64,000 nt of DNA from Comamonas sp. JUb58 (GTDB taxonomy: Bacteria; Pseudomonadota; Gammaproteobacteria; Burkholderiales; Burkholderiaceae_C), in the NCBI RefSeq assembly GCF_004364775.1, contig NZ_SOAL01000014.1, positions 1 to 64,000 of the forward strand, read 5' to 3'. Below are positions 46,649 to 55,561 of the stretch, piece after piece. The position numbers and the translations under genes are program-made. Within the stretch, counting starts at the first letter, position 1. Every line of letters starts with the position of its first letter. The notes under the pieces were generated by a model. It worked only from the letters and a program-made list of their open reading frames with translations, was not told the origin of the DNA and ran no database searches.

Positions 46649-47937
46649 GCCTGGCTGCGGCGGCGCCCGTTGCGCCTTCGCCCGCCATGCGGGCCAGCCA
46701 ACTGGCGGCCTTTGTGGTGCCTGGGGTGGCCCTCAGCTTGCCGTCGGGCTATTCCTTTGGCGCCGCGGTGTTGGCGCTGGCCAGCCTGATTTTTGTGCGC
46801 CAATGGTGGGGCCGCGGCTGGGACCGCCGGGCGCTGGCCTGGGCGCTGATGCTCGCCGTCATGGCCGTCATGTGGACCATGAGCTTTGACGACTGGCACA
46901 CGCGCTCGCGCAGCGACCAGTTCATCAAATACGCATTCGCCATTACCGGCCTGGGTTTCTTGCAGACTTGTGCACCCCGGGTGCGCCCGCTGGGCTGGGG
47001 CATGCTGGCAGGCGCCTTGGGCGCGGGCCTGGTCGCCGTCTACCAGATGGGCTGGACCGATGCCCACCGTGCCAATGGTTTTACCAATGCCATCCAGTTC
47101 AGTGGCATTGCGCTGGTGCTGGCGCTGGCTTGCTGCTTTGGCGTGCTGCTGCTGTGGCGCTCACTGGCGGCCTGGCAGCGTGCCTTGGGCCTGGTGTGCA
47201 GCCTGTTCGGCATGCTGGCCGTCATCCTGTCTGATACGCGTGGCAGCTGGATCGTGCTGCCCTTTGTCTTGCTGATTGGTGCCGTGCTGCTGTGGCGCTG
47301 TGGCCTGCGCAAGCCGGTGGGCATGGGCTTGCTGGCCGCCGTGCTGGGCATTGGCGGCCTGGTGTCGTTCAAAGGCGGTGAGATGGCCGAGCGCTACCAC
47401 ACGGCCGTGCATGAGGTGCAACGCTACGAAGTGCAAGACCGCGATGCGGCTGAGACCTCGGTAGGCCAGCGCCTGGCCCATTGGCACCTGGCCTGGCACA
47501 TGGGGCTGGACAAGCCCCTGACCGGCTGGGGCCTCAAAGGCTATATCGCAGAAAAAGCCCGCCGTGTGGAAGCGGGCGAGGCCAGCGCCTCGGTGCTGCC
47601 CTATGACCATGCGCACAACGAGCTGCTGGACATGTTTGCCAAGCGTGGCTTGGTGGGGGTGGCCCTGCTGCTGGCCTTTTATGCCGTGCCGCTGCTGATC
47701 TTCTGGCCCACCCACAAGCGCATGGCGCAGTGCCCCGGTGCGCCTATGGACCGCCAGATTCTCTACCTGCGCATGCTGGGCATCATGGTGCCGCTGTGCT
47801 ACATGGGTTTTGGCCTGACCCAGGTGTTTTTTGCCCACAACAGCGGGCATCTGTTTTATGTCTACCTGCTGGTGCTGCTGCTGGGTGCGCTGATTGGACG
47901 TGAGCGCGCACTGCTGGCCTTGCACGCGGCATGCTGA
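46645..47937 (+). CDS. O-antigen ligase/polymerase-like membrane protein (WaaL type)
   Basis: A 430-residue integral membrane protein with about ten to twelve helices and a large periplasmic loop in the second half (about 250-310, containing GWGLKGYIAEKARRVEAGE) followed by the Wzy_C-type DHAHNELLDMFAKRGLVG motif with its conserved His residues. It probably ligates O-antigen or another polysaccharide to lipid A-core in concert with the preceding glycosyltransferase. Confidence 0.88.
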   Translation: MSLAAAAPVAPSPAMRASQLAAFVVPGVALSLPSGYSFGAAVLALASLIFVRQWWGRGWDRRALAWALMLAVMAVMWTMSFDDWHTRSRSDQFIKYAFAITGLGFLQTCAPRVRPLGWGMLAGALGAGLVAVYQMGWTDAHRANGFTNAIQFSGIALVLALACCFGVLLLWRSLAAWQRALGLVCSLFGMLAVILSDTRGSWIVLPFVLLIGAVLLWRCGLRKPVGMGLLAAVLGIGGLVSFKGGEMAERYHTAVHEVQRYEVQDRDAAETSVGQRLAHWHLAWHMGLDKPLTGWGLKGYIAEKARRVEAGEASASVLPYDHAHNELLDMFAKRGLVGVALLLAFYAVPLLIFWPTHKRMAQCPGAPMDRQILYLRMLGIMVPLCYMGFGLTQVFFAHNSGHLFYVYLLVLLLGALIGRERALLALHAAC

Positions 47938-47966
47938 GTCCGGTAATTGGCCAGGCTGGCCGCGCG

Positions 47967-48525
47967 TCAGCCTTGGCGGCTGCTCCACTCGCGCGCCAGC
48001 AGCGCATAGATGTACTCATCGCCCCACTGGCCGTTGAACTGGTCATTCTCGATCAGATGGGCTTCTCGCCGCATGCCCAGGCGCTCGACAACGCCCACCG
48101 AGCCTTGGTTGGCGGCATCCAGCCGCGCAAAGATGCGGTGAAAGCCCAGCGCGCCAAAGCCCTGCGCCAAGGTCAGCGCCACGGCTTCGGTGGCATAGCC
48201 GTGTCCGGCATGGGCTGGATCAAAGATATAGCCCACCTCCGCCTGGCGCGCGGCAGCGCTCGCTAGTTTGAGCAAGGTCTCTCCCAAAAGGCAGCCATCG
48301 CTGCTGCGCACCACGGCAAAGCGCCGGGTGTCGCCATCCTGCGCCAGGCGCTGGGGCAGTGCATCGCGTGCGAACTGGGCTTGCAGTACCGCAATGTCCT
48401 GCGGTGCCTCGGCATACAGGTAGCGGTAGACAGGGGGGCTGGCGGTGGTAGTGGGCATAGGCCTCGAAATCGCTGGATGCAAAGGCGCGTAGCTGAAGAC
48501 GGGGGGCGGGGCTTGGGTTCGGCAT
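47967..48525 (-). pseudogene. RimJ/RimL-like GNAT acetyltransferase, frame broken in a C6 tract
   Basis: The N-terminal part reads MPNPSPAPRLQLRAFASSDFEAYAHYHRQP from 48525 and then runs out of frame. The remaining part is open in the adjacent frame (VYRYLYAEAPQDIAVLQAQF and the acetyl-CoA motif GYIFDPAHAGHGYATEAV). The break lies at six consecutive C residues on the coding strand (plus-strand G6 at 48433-48438). Removing one C restores an uninterrupted GNAT protein of about 185 residues. It is either a slippage/assembly error or a contingency-type on/off tract. A shorter start inside the second frame at 48482 would lack the N-terminal strand of the fold. Confidence 0.75.
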
Positions 48526-48544
48526 GCGGTGGGTGACTTCCTGC

Positions 48545-49441
48545 TCAGGCCACCTGGCGGGCCGCAAAGCGCGCGGCCGGCTCGATCAGCTGGGCCTGCG
48601 CTGCCACCAGCGGCAGATCGCGTGAACCTGCGACCGTGCCCTTGACCAGCGAATACAGAGTGGCCGTCGCCAGCTCCAGCGCCTCGGGCAGGGGGCGGCC
48701 ATCCATCAAACGGCCCAGCAAGGTGGCGGCAAACACATCGCCCATGCCATTGGGGAGTGGGTGCAGGTCGATGCGTGGCGTGGTCACCAGCCAGGCGCCT
48801 TGGCCGTTGACCGCCAAGGTGCCCAGTTGGTCAGCCGCGATATCGGGCGTGGCCAGGCTGGTGATGACAATAATGTCCGGCCCCCGGCCACGCATCTGGC
48901 GCGCAACGGCCACGGCCTCTGCCGTGCTGGCCAGCTTGGTGCCGCTCAGCAGCTCAAACTCGAACTGGTTGGGCGTGATGATGTTGGCAAACGGGATGGC
49001 CTGGTCGCGCAGAAAATCGGGGATGGCGGGGTTGACGAAGAGCCCCCGGCCCACATCGCCCATCACCGGATCGCAGAGGTAGCGCAGCTGCGGGTTGGTC
49101 TGGCGGATGTCGTTGACGGCATCAAGAATGGCTGAGCCGGTATCGGCATTGCCCAGGTAGCCCGAGAGCACGGCGCCCACTTTTTGCAGCGCGCCGCGCT
49201 CGCGCAGGCCGGCGAGGATCTCGCGGATATGCTCGGCGCTCAGGATCTGGCCCCGGAACTGCCCATAGCCCGTGTGGTTGCTGAACAGCACCGTATGCAC
49301 CTGCAGCACATCAAAGCCCAGGCGCTGCAGCGCAAACACCGCCGCCGAGTTGCCGACATAGCCCCAGGCCACATGCGATTGGATGGACAGGATGACGGGG
49401 CGGGAGGCTTGCGCAGTGGCAGAGGGTGCAACAGTGTTCAC
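48545..49441 (-). CDS. pdxY: pyridoxal kinase PdxY
   Basis: A 298-residue ribokinase-like enzyme: VILSIQSHVAWGYVGNSAAVFALQRLG at the N-terminus, the substrate-binding YLCDPVMGDVGRG motif, ITPNQFEFELLSG, and the phosphate-binding HPLPNGMGDVFAA motif with catalytic Asp. PdxY salvages pyridoxal to PLP. The likely start is the GTG at 49441 (VNTVAPSA); longer in-frame starts add a poorly plausible Pro/Gly N-terminus. Confidence 0.93.
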   Translation of the reverse strand: MNTVAPSATAQASRPVILSIQSHVAWGYVGNSAAVFALQRLGFDVLQVHTVLFSNHTGYGQFRGQILSAEHIREILAGLRERGALQKVGAVLSGYLGNADTGSAILDAVNDIRQTNPQLRYLCDPVMGDVGRGLFVNPAIPDFLRDQAIPFANIITPNQFEFELLSGTKLASTAEAVAVARQMRGRGPDIIVITSLATPDIAADQLGTLAVNGQGAWLVTTPRIDLHPLPNGMGDVFAATLLGRLMDGRPLPEALELATATLYSLVKGTVAGSRDLPLVAAQAQLIEPAARFAARQVA

Positions 49442-49488
49442 GGTAGGCAGTCTTAGCAGGCCCGGACCAGGCTGCCGGGCATTGGCTG

Positions 49489-50541
49489 CTATTGTGCGCC
49501 CGCTGCCTGCCACTCCTGCTTGAGCTTTTGCAATAGTTGCGCAGCGGGCAGGGCTCTGGCCTGGGCCACGCCCTGGCCGGCCCAGAGCGACAGGTACTGC
49601 GCATCGCCCGCCGCGCCGGCGAGCTTGCGCAGCGCGCCGGTCAGTGCGTTTTGTACCGGGTAGGGCGGGATGGCGGCCTCATCGGCTTCCAGCGCGTCAA
49701 TCATTGCATTGCGGATGCCACGCGCGGGCCGGCCCGAGATGGTGCGGGTGGTGACCGTGTCGGTAGCCTGGGCCGCCGCCAGCGCAGCGCGGTAGGCCGC
49801 GTTGATGGCCGATTCGGGGCAGACCAGAAAGGCCGTGCCCATTTGCACCGCCTGCGCGCCCAGCGCCTGTGCAGCGGCAATGCCGGCGCCATCCATGATG
49901 CCGCCGGCCGCAATCACCGGTAGCTGCAGCTGCTGCACGCAGTCGCGCACCAGCGGCAGGGTGGAGACCATGGACGAGGCATAGTCCGCCAAAAAAGTGC
50001 CCCGGTGGCCGCCGGCCTCGCTGCCGCTGGCAATGACGGCATCGGCCCCCACGGCCTGCCAGGCCAGCGCCTCGGCCACCGTGGTAGCCGTGCCCCAGAC
50101 CTGGCTGCCTGCTGCCTGCAGGCGCTGCACCTGGGCGGCGCTGAGGATGCCAAAGGTAAAGCTGGCCACGGCCGGGCGGCAGGCAACCAGTGCATCGAGC
50201 TGCTGCGCAAAATCTTCGCACCACTGGCCGGGCACGGCTGGCTCAGCACCAAAGCGCGCATACAGCGGGGCCAGGCGTTGCAGGGCCTGCTGCACGGTGG
50301 CGGCATCGGGTGCGGGGGTGGCCTGCACAAACAGGTTCATCGCAAAGGGCCGGTCGGTCTGTGCGCGCACCGCGGCTGCGGCCTCGGCCATCGCCTGGGG
50401 TGAGCGCATGCCGCAGCCCAGCGAGCCCAGGCCGCCGCCAGCGCTGACGGCAGCGGCCAGCGCCGGGCTGTCCGAGCCGGTCATCGGGCCTTGCACCACG
50501 GGCAGCTGCAGGCCCAGTTCTTGCGTCAGGTTGCGGGTCAT
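49489..50541 (-). CDS. nitronate monooxygenase-family flavoprotein
   Basis: A 350-residue TIM-barrel FMN protein. It shows VVQGPMTGSDSPALAAAVSAGGGLGSLG at the N-terminus, the hallmark ASGSEAGGHRG motif (with the conserved His) and PVIAAGGIMDGAGIAAAQALGAQAVQMGT. Members are nitronate monooxygenases/2-nitropropane dioxygenases or FabK-like reductases; the former is preferred. The start overlaps the stop of the upstream LysR gene (ATGA), so it is the probable target of that regulator. Confidence 0.9.
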   Translation of the reverse strand: MTRNLTQELGLQLPVVQGPMTGSDSPALAAAVSAGGGLGSLGCGMRSPQAMAEAAAAVRAQTDRPFAMNLFVQATPAPDAATVQQALQRLAPLYARFGAEPAVPGQWCEDFAQQLDALVACRPAVASFTFGILSAAQVQRLQAAGSQVWGTATTVAEALAWQAVGADAVIASGSEAGGHRGTFLADYASSMVSTLPLVRDCVQQLQLPVIAAGGIMDGAGIAAAQALGAQAVQMGTAFLVCPESAINAAYRAALAAAQATDTVTTRTISGRPARGIRNAMIDALEADEAAIPPYPVQNALTGALRKLAGAAGDAQYLSLWAGQGVAQARALPAAQLLQKLKQEWQAAGAQ

Positions 50542-51422
50542 ACGGTCTCCATAGCGGCTGATAAAGGGGTGGGGGCGGCCGCCTGCAAGACCGCCAGCAG
50601 CTGCTGCACGGCCGGCGTGGCATAGCCCTGGCGGGTGACAAACATCGTTGTGCAGGTGCCCAAGGGCTGGCTGTGTACGGGCAGGGGGTTGTGCTGCAGG
50701 TCCAGCACATTCTGCGGCACCACGGCCACGGCGCTGCCGGCGGCGACCGCCGCGACGATCGCGTGGTACGACGACAGCTGCAGCACGCGCGTGGGCGCCG
50801 GGCCATGGGCCTGCGCCATCCACTGCTCGCCAACACGGCGGTAGGTGCAGCCATCGCTGAAACCAGCCAGGGTACGGGGCAGTTCCCCACCCACCGTCTG
50901 GGCGGGACGCAGCAGCAGCAGCGATTCCTCGTACAGTGGCACCAGGTCCAGCGGCAAGGGGGCATCCACATCGGGCGGCGGCCAGGCGACCAGCGCGGCA
51001 TCGAGCTGGTGGTCCAGCACCTGCTCCATCAGCTGCAGCGATGCGGCCGTGGACAGCTCCAGCTGCACCTGCGGATGCGTGCGGTGGAACTCGGCCAGCG
51101 GCAGCGGCAGGCGTGCGGCGGCCGTGCTCTCCATCGAGCCCAGGCGCAGCCGGCCGCTGGGGTGCTGGCCGCGCAGGCTTTGGGTGGCCTCTTCGGCCAG
51201 GGTCAGCAGCTGGTCGGCATAGCGCTGCAGCTGCTGTCCCTCGGGTGTCAGCACCATGCGCCGGGCTTCGCGTACAAAAAGCGCTACGCCCAGCGACTCC
51301 TCCAGCTGCTGGATGCGGGTGGTGATATTCGACTGGGCGCGGCCCAGCTGCTGCGCAGCACGCGTGATGCTGCCGCTGGCGATGACCTGCTGAAAGATGG
51401 CGAGGGTGGCGAGATCCAACAC
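50538..51422 (-). CDS. LysR-family transcriptional regulator
   Basis: A 294-residue LTTR. The HTH is at about residues 5-60 (LATLAIFQQVIASGSITRAAQQLGRAQSNITTRIQQLEESLG), and the C-terminal inducer domain follows. I place the start at the GTG at 51422. It is cotranscribed with a nitronate-monooxygenase-like gene and is divergent from an MFS gene, with a long palindrome in the 78-bp gap. The arrangement suggests it controls both directions. Confidence 0.92.
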   Translation of the reverse strand: MLDLATLAIFQQVIASGSITRAAQQLGRAQSNITTRIQQLEESLGVALFVREARRMVLTPEGQQLQRYADQLLTLAEEATQSLRGQHPSGRLRLGSMESTAAARLPLPLAEFHRTHPQVQLELSTAASLQLMEQVLDHQLDAALVAWPPPDVDAPLPLDLVPLYEESLLLLRPAQTVGGELPRTLAGFSDGCTYRRVGEQWMAQAHGPAPTRVLQLSSYHAIVAAVAAGSAVAVVPQNVLDLQHNPLPVHSQPLGTCTTMFVTRQGYATPAVQQLLAVLQAAAPTPLSAAMETV

Positions 51423-51426
51423 GTTT

Positions 51427-51480
51427 GTATCTATCTTTTTTGAAGATGTTAATTTAACATAGCATCTCCAAAAAAGATAC
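51427..51480. promoter_or_regulatory. LysR-type operator between divergent genes
   Basis: The core ATGTTAATTTAACAT (51446-51460) is a perfect 15-bp palindrome of the T-N11-A kind. Outer arms extend the dyad: GTATC and a CTTTTTT-type stretch left of it, and the complementary CAAAAAAG and GATAC on the right end. The element sits in the 78-bp gap between the LysR gene and the YbfB-type MFS gene. Confidence 0.65.
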
Positions 51481-51500
51481 ATAAGCGATAGGTCCGCACC

Positions 51501-52766
51501 ATGCCACCTTCGGTCAGCTCTTCGGTTTCCCCCTCCGCACCCGCCCCGTCCCTGCCCTGGGGCCAGCGCCCCTGGCTGGTCGCGGTGGCCGGCATGCTGG
51601 CGCTGGCGTCGGCCATGGGCGTGGGGCGCTTCGCCTTTACGCCTTTGATGCCGATGATGCTGCACGACGGCAGCATCGACTTGGCCCAAGGCAGCTGGCT
51701 GGCGATGAGCAACTACCTGGGTTACTTTGTTGGCTCCCTGGTCTGCATGGTGCTGCCCTGGGTGGCCAAGGGCCTGATGCAGCGGATGCACCCCTCGCGC
51801 ATGGTGCACTGGTGGCTGTTCCTCACCGCGGTGCTGACGGCGGCGATGGCGCTGAACTGGCCCGGCGCCTGGGCCAGTCTGCGTTTTGTCTCGGGTGTGG
51901 CCAGTGCGGTGGTGTTTCTCAATATCACCCTGTGGTGCATGTCGCAGCTGGCGCATCTGGGCCGGCCGCAAATGGGAGGCTTGCTGTTTTGCGGCCCGGG
52001 CATCGGCATTGCGCTGACCGGCCTGGCCACCAGCGGCATGGTGGCGGCCGGCTGGCATGCCGTCAGCGCCTGGCTGGCCTTTGCGCTGCTGGCAGTGGTG
52101 TTGTGGCTGATGGTGATGACGGTGGTGCGCGGCCCGCTGGCGCCACCACCGGTCCATACGCAGGCCGGCGCTGCTGTGGCGGTCGCGCCCGAAGGCCCGG
52201 CGGACCGGCTGCTGCTGACCCTGGCCTACAGCCTGGCCGGCCTGGGCTATATCGTCACCGCCACCTATTTGCCGGTGATTGCGCGCGGCGCGCTGCCGGC
52301 CGATTCGATCTGGCCTGATCTGTTCTGGCCCATGTTCGGAGGCGGTGTGGCGCTGGGTGCTTACCTCTCTACCCATTTGCCGACCCGCTGGGACCGGCGC
52401 CGGCTCCTGATGGCTGGCTACGGCATCCAGGCGGTGTCCATCGCCATCAGCGCGCTGTGGCCCACGCCGCTGGGCTTTTCGCTGGGCAGCCTGCTGCTGG
52501 GCCTGCCGTTTACCGCGCTGACCTTTTTTGCGCTGCAAGAGGCGCGCCGCATCTGGCCGACTGCGCTCAGCAGCTTTCCGGGTCTGCTGACGGCTGCCTA
52601 TGGGCTGGGCCAGATTGTGGGCCCGCCGATGGTGGCCTGGATGCTGGCCCACAGCGCCAGTATCCAGCAGGGCTTTGCCTATGGCCTGGCGGCCGCAGGC
52701 GGCGCGTTGGTACTGGGCATGGGCGTGCTGGGATGCATGGTCTGGCGCCATCCGCACCAGGGCTGA
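51501..52766 (+). CDS. YbfB/YjiJ-family MFS transporter
   Basis: A 421-residue protein with about twelve membrane helices. The segment MLALASAMGVGRFAFTPLMPMMLHDGSIDLAQGSWLAMSNYLGYFVGSLVCM is the family signature (GxGRFAxTPLLP... NYLGYLxG). The cytoplasmic loop and second half are complete. Substrate unknown. Divergent from the LysR gene, which probably regulates it. Confidence 0.88.
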   Translation: MPPSVSSSVSPSAPAPSLPWGQRPWLVAVAGMLALASAMGVGRFAFTPLMPMMLHDGSIDLAQGSWLAMSNYLGYFVGSLVCMVLPWVAKGLMQRMHPSRMVHWWLFLTAVLTAAMALNWPGAWASLRFVSGVASAVVFLNITLWCMSQLAHLGRPQMGGLLFCGPGIGIALTGLATSGMVAAGWHAVSAWLAFALLAVVLWLMVMTVVRGPLAPPPVHTQAGAAVAVAPEGPADRLLLTLAYSLAGLGYIVTATYLPVIARGALPADSIWPDLFWPMFGGGVALGAYLSTHLPTRWDRRRLLMAGYGIQAVSIAISALWPTPLGFSLGSLLLGLPFTALTFFALQEARRIWPTALSSFPGLLTAAYGLGQIVGPPMVAWMLAHSASIQQGFAYGLAAAGGALVLGMGVLGCMVWRHPHQG

Positions 52767-52884
52767 GCGGCGGAAAAGCGTCGGGCAGCCAGCCGCCCAG
52801 GGGCTGCCAAAGCAGATGCCGGGGCCGCATCCGCCCCGCATGACCAACTGGTGAAACATTGTTTGACCTTGGGGTAAACTCCGG

Positions 52885-52902
52885 GGCGCAAACGTTTGCG
52901 CC
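52885..52902. promoter_or_regulatory. LacI-type operator of the ribose operon
   Basis: GGCGCAAACGTTTGCGCC is a perfect 18-bp palindrome with the CAAACGTTTG-like core expected for LacI/RbsR proteins. It lies about 80 bp before the start of rbsB, in the operon that also encodes the LacI-type regulator. Confidence 0.75.
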
Positions 52903-52982
52903 TATGCAAACATGCGGCATCTCGCGGCTACTGCTGTGGATAGCGCCGCGTGATGCACAACAATCCTTCGGAGACTTATCTC

Positions 52983-53933
52983 ATGCGCTTTACCCGCCGT
53001 ACCCTGACTGCTGCGCTGGCTTTGGCCACCGTGGCTGGTTTTTCCCACCAAGCCGTAGCGGCTGACAAGCCCAAGGTGGCCCTGGTGATGAAATCGCTGG
53101 CCAACGAGTTCTTCCGCACCATGGAAGACGGCGCCAAGGCGCACCAGAAGGCCAATGCCGCCCAGTACACCCTGGTGGCGAACGGCATCAAGGACGAAAC
53201 CGACACGGCCGCACAGATCAAGATGGTCGAGCAGATGGTGGCCCAGCGCGTGCAGGCCATCGTGATCGCTCCGGCAGATTCCAAGGCCCTGGTATCGGTG
53301 CTGAAAAATGCAGCAGACAAGGGTGTGCTGATCGTCAATATCGACAACAAGCTCGATGCCGATGCGCTCAAGAGCAAGGACCTGAACGTGCCTTTCGTGG
53401 GCCCGGACAACCGTGCAGGCGCCAAGCTGGTGGGCGATTTCCTGGGCAAGCAGCTGCAGGCCGGTGACAAGGTGGGCATCGTTGAAGGTGTCTCGACCAC
53501 GTTCAACGCCCAGCAGCGCACCCTGGGCTTCCAGGATGCGATGAAGGCCGCTGGCGCCAATGTGGTCAGCCTGCAATCGGGCCAGTGGGAAATCGACAAG
53601 GGCAACACCGTGGCAGCCGGCATGCTGCGCGAGCACCCCGATCTGAAGGCGATCATGGCGGGCAACGACAGCATGGCGCTGGGCGTGGTCGCAGCGGTGA
53701 AGGCCTCTGGCCGCACTGGCAAGGTGCAGGTGGTGGGCTATGACAACATCGCTGCCATCAAGCCCATGCTGAAGGATGGCCGCGTGCTGGCCACTGCGGA
53801 CCAGTACGCCGCCAAGCAGGCCGTGTTCGGTATCGAGATCGCGCTTAAGGCCCTGGCCGAGAAGAAAAAGCAGAGCGAGCTGCCTGCTGAGGTCAAGACC
53901 GATGTGGCCTTGGTGACCAAGGACAGCAAGTAA
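52983..53933 (+). CDS. rbsB: ribose ABC transporter substrate-binding protein
   Basis: A 316-residue periplasmic binding protein. Signal peptide to about residue 27 (HQAVAADKPK), then a LacI-like two-domain fold (KVALVMKSLANEFFRTMEDGAKAH, VIAPADSKALVSVL, VGPDNRAGAKLVGDFL, and the closing TADQYAAKQAVFGIEIALKAL). The neighbours rbsA, rbsC, rbsK and rbsD make ribose the likely ligand. Start 52983 chosen for a clean signal peptide. Confidence 0.92.
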   Translation: MRFTRRTLTAALALATVAGFSHQAVAADKPKVALVMKSLANEFFRTMEDGAKAHQKANAAQYTLVANGIKDETDTAAQIKMVEQMVAQRVQAIVIAPADSKALVSVLKNAADKGVLIVNIDNKLDADALKSKDLNVPFVGPDNRAGAKLVGDFLGKQLQAGDKVGIVEGVSTTFNAQQRTLGFQDAMKAAGANVVSLQSGQWEIDKGNTVAAGMLREHPDLKAIMAGNDSMALGVVAAVKASGRTGKVQVVGYDNIAAIKPMLKDGRVLATADQYAAKQAVFGIEIALKALAEKKKQSELPAEVKTDVALVTKDSK

Positions 53934-53947
53934 CAACGGCGCACACC

Positions 53948-55537
53948 ATGGCAACGACTGAGGCGCAAGGCGCCGGCACGCCACGCGTGCGTTTGCAGCA
54001 GATGGGCAAGGCCTACTCCGGCACCTTGGTGCTGGAGGGCGTGAGCCTGGATCTGCATGCGGGCGAAGTGATGGCGCTGACCGGAGAAAACGGCGCGGGC
54101 AAGAGCACCTTGTCCAAGATTCTGTGCGGGTTGGTGGATCCATCGCAGGGCCAGATGCAGCTCGATGGCAAGCCCTTTGCCCCCACATCGCGCCGCGATG
54201 CCGAGCGCCAGGGCGTGCGCATGGTGATGCAGGAGCTGGGCCTGGTGGCCACCTTGACGGTGGCCGAAAACCTGCTGCTGGGCCAGCTCCCCCACAAGCT
54301 CGGCTGGCTGGACCATGCGGCGATGCGGGCGCTGGCCCGCACCCAGCTGGCCAAGATCGGCATGGAGCATATTGATCCGGACACCCCTGTCTCGCAGCTG
54401 GGCATTGGCCAGCAGCAGATGGTGGAGATCGCCCGCAATCTGCAGGATGGCACGCGGGTGCTGGTGCTCGACGAGCCCACCGCCATGCTGACGCTCAAGG
54501 AAACCGAGCACCTGTTCACGCAGATCGCGCTGCTCAAGGCGCGCGGTGTGGCCCTGGTCTATGTGTCGCACCGGCTCGAAGAGCTGCAGCGCATTGCCGA
54601 CCGGGTGGCCGTGCTGCGCGATGGCCGCCTGGTCGATGTGCGGCCCATGCAGGGCGTGCAGGAGCATGAGCTGGTCGAGCGCATGGTGGGCCATGCCGTG
54701 CAGGACAACGAAGGCCGGCCGCGCCGCACACGCGGTGCGCTGCGCCTGTCTGCGAAAAATTTGCAACGCGGCGCGCAGGTGCGCGGCGTCAGCCTCTCGC
54801 TCTATGCGGGCGAAATCATGGGCCTGGCGGGCCTGGTCGGCTCGGGCCGTACCGAGCTGGTGCGCCTGCTGTTTGGTGCAGACCGCGCCGAGCAGGGCGA
54901 AATCAGCCTGCATGCCGCTGGCAGCAACGCCGCCACACACAGCGTGGCGCCCAACTGGAACAGCCCGGTGCAGGCCATCCGCGCCGGCATCGGCCTGGTG
55001 ACCGAAGACCGCAAGTCGCAAGGCCTGCTGCTGTCGCAATCCATCCGCGCCAACACCACCTTGGCAGGCATGCACAAGATTGCACGCGGCGGCTGGCTGC
55101 AGCGTGCCCAAGAGAGCGAAGTGGCGCGCCATTTTGTCGAGCGCCTGCGCATCCGCTCGCGCAGCGCCGAGCAGGCGGTATCGACCTTGAGTGGCGGCAA
55201 CCAGCAAAAAGTGGTGTTTGCCCGCTGGCTGCACCAGCCCTGCGATGTACTGCTGCTCGACGAACCCACACGCGGCGTGGATGTGGGCGCGCGCGCCGAC
55301 ATCTACCACGAGATCGACCGCATGTGCGATGACGGCAAGGCCGTCTTGATGGTCTCTAGCGACCTGCGTGAGCTGATGGCCATGTGCGACCGCATTGGCG
55401 TGATGCACGATGGCGAGCTGGTGGCCGTGTTCGAGCGCGGCCAGTGGAGCGACCAGCAACTGCTGGCCGCCGCCTTTGGCAATGTGGACGAAGCCCCATC
55501 GGCCCACGCCGCAGCACAGGCTGCAACCCCCGAATAA
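53948..55537 (+). CDS. rbsA: ribose ABC transporter ATP-binding protein
   Basis: A 529-residue double-ATPase subunit. The first half has Walker A GENGAGKST, the second the degenerate GLVGSGRTEL loop, and both contain the sugar-ABC-type signature (LGIGQQQMVEIARN and LSGGNQQKVVFARW) with Walker B VLVLDEPTAM / VLLLDEPTRG. It energises import with RbsC. It lies 14 bp after rbsB. Confidence 0.94.
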   Translation: MATTEAQGAGTPRVRLQQMGKAYSGTLVLEGVSLDLHAGEVMALTGENGAGKSTLSKILCGLVDPSQGQMQLDGKPFAPTSRRDAERQGVRMVMQELGLVATLTVAENLLLGQLPHKLGWLDHAAMRALARTQLAKIGMEHIDPDTPVSQLGIGQQQMVEIARNLQDGTRVLVLDEPTAMLTLKETEHLFTQIALLKARGVALVYVSHRLEELQRIADRVAVLRDGRLVDVRPMQGVQEHELVERMVGHAVQDNEGRPRRTRGALRLSAKNLQRGAQVRGVSLSLYAGEIMGLAGLVGSGRTELVRLLFGADRAEQGEISLHAAGSNAATHSVAPNWNSPVQAIRAGIGLVTEDRKSQGLLLSQSIRANTTLAGMHKIARGGWLQRAQESEVARHFVERLRIRSRSAEQAVSTLSGGNQQKVVFARWLHQPCDVLLLDEPTRGVDVGARADIYHEIDRMCDDGKAVLMVSSDLRELMAMCDRIGVMHDGELVAVFERGQWSDQQLLAAAFGNVDEAPSAHAAAQAATPE

Positions 55538-55561
55538 AAGAGCAGGCAAGAGGACCAAGCC

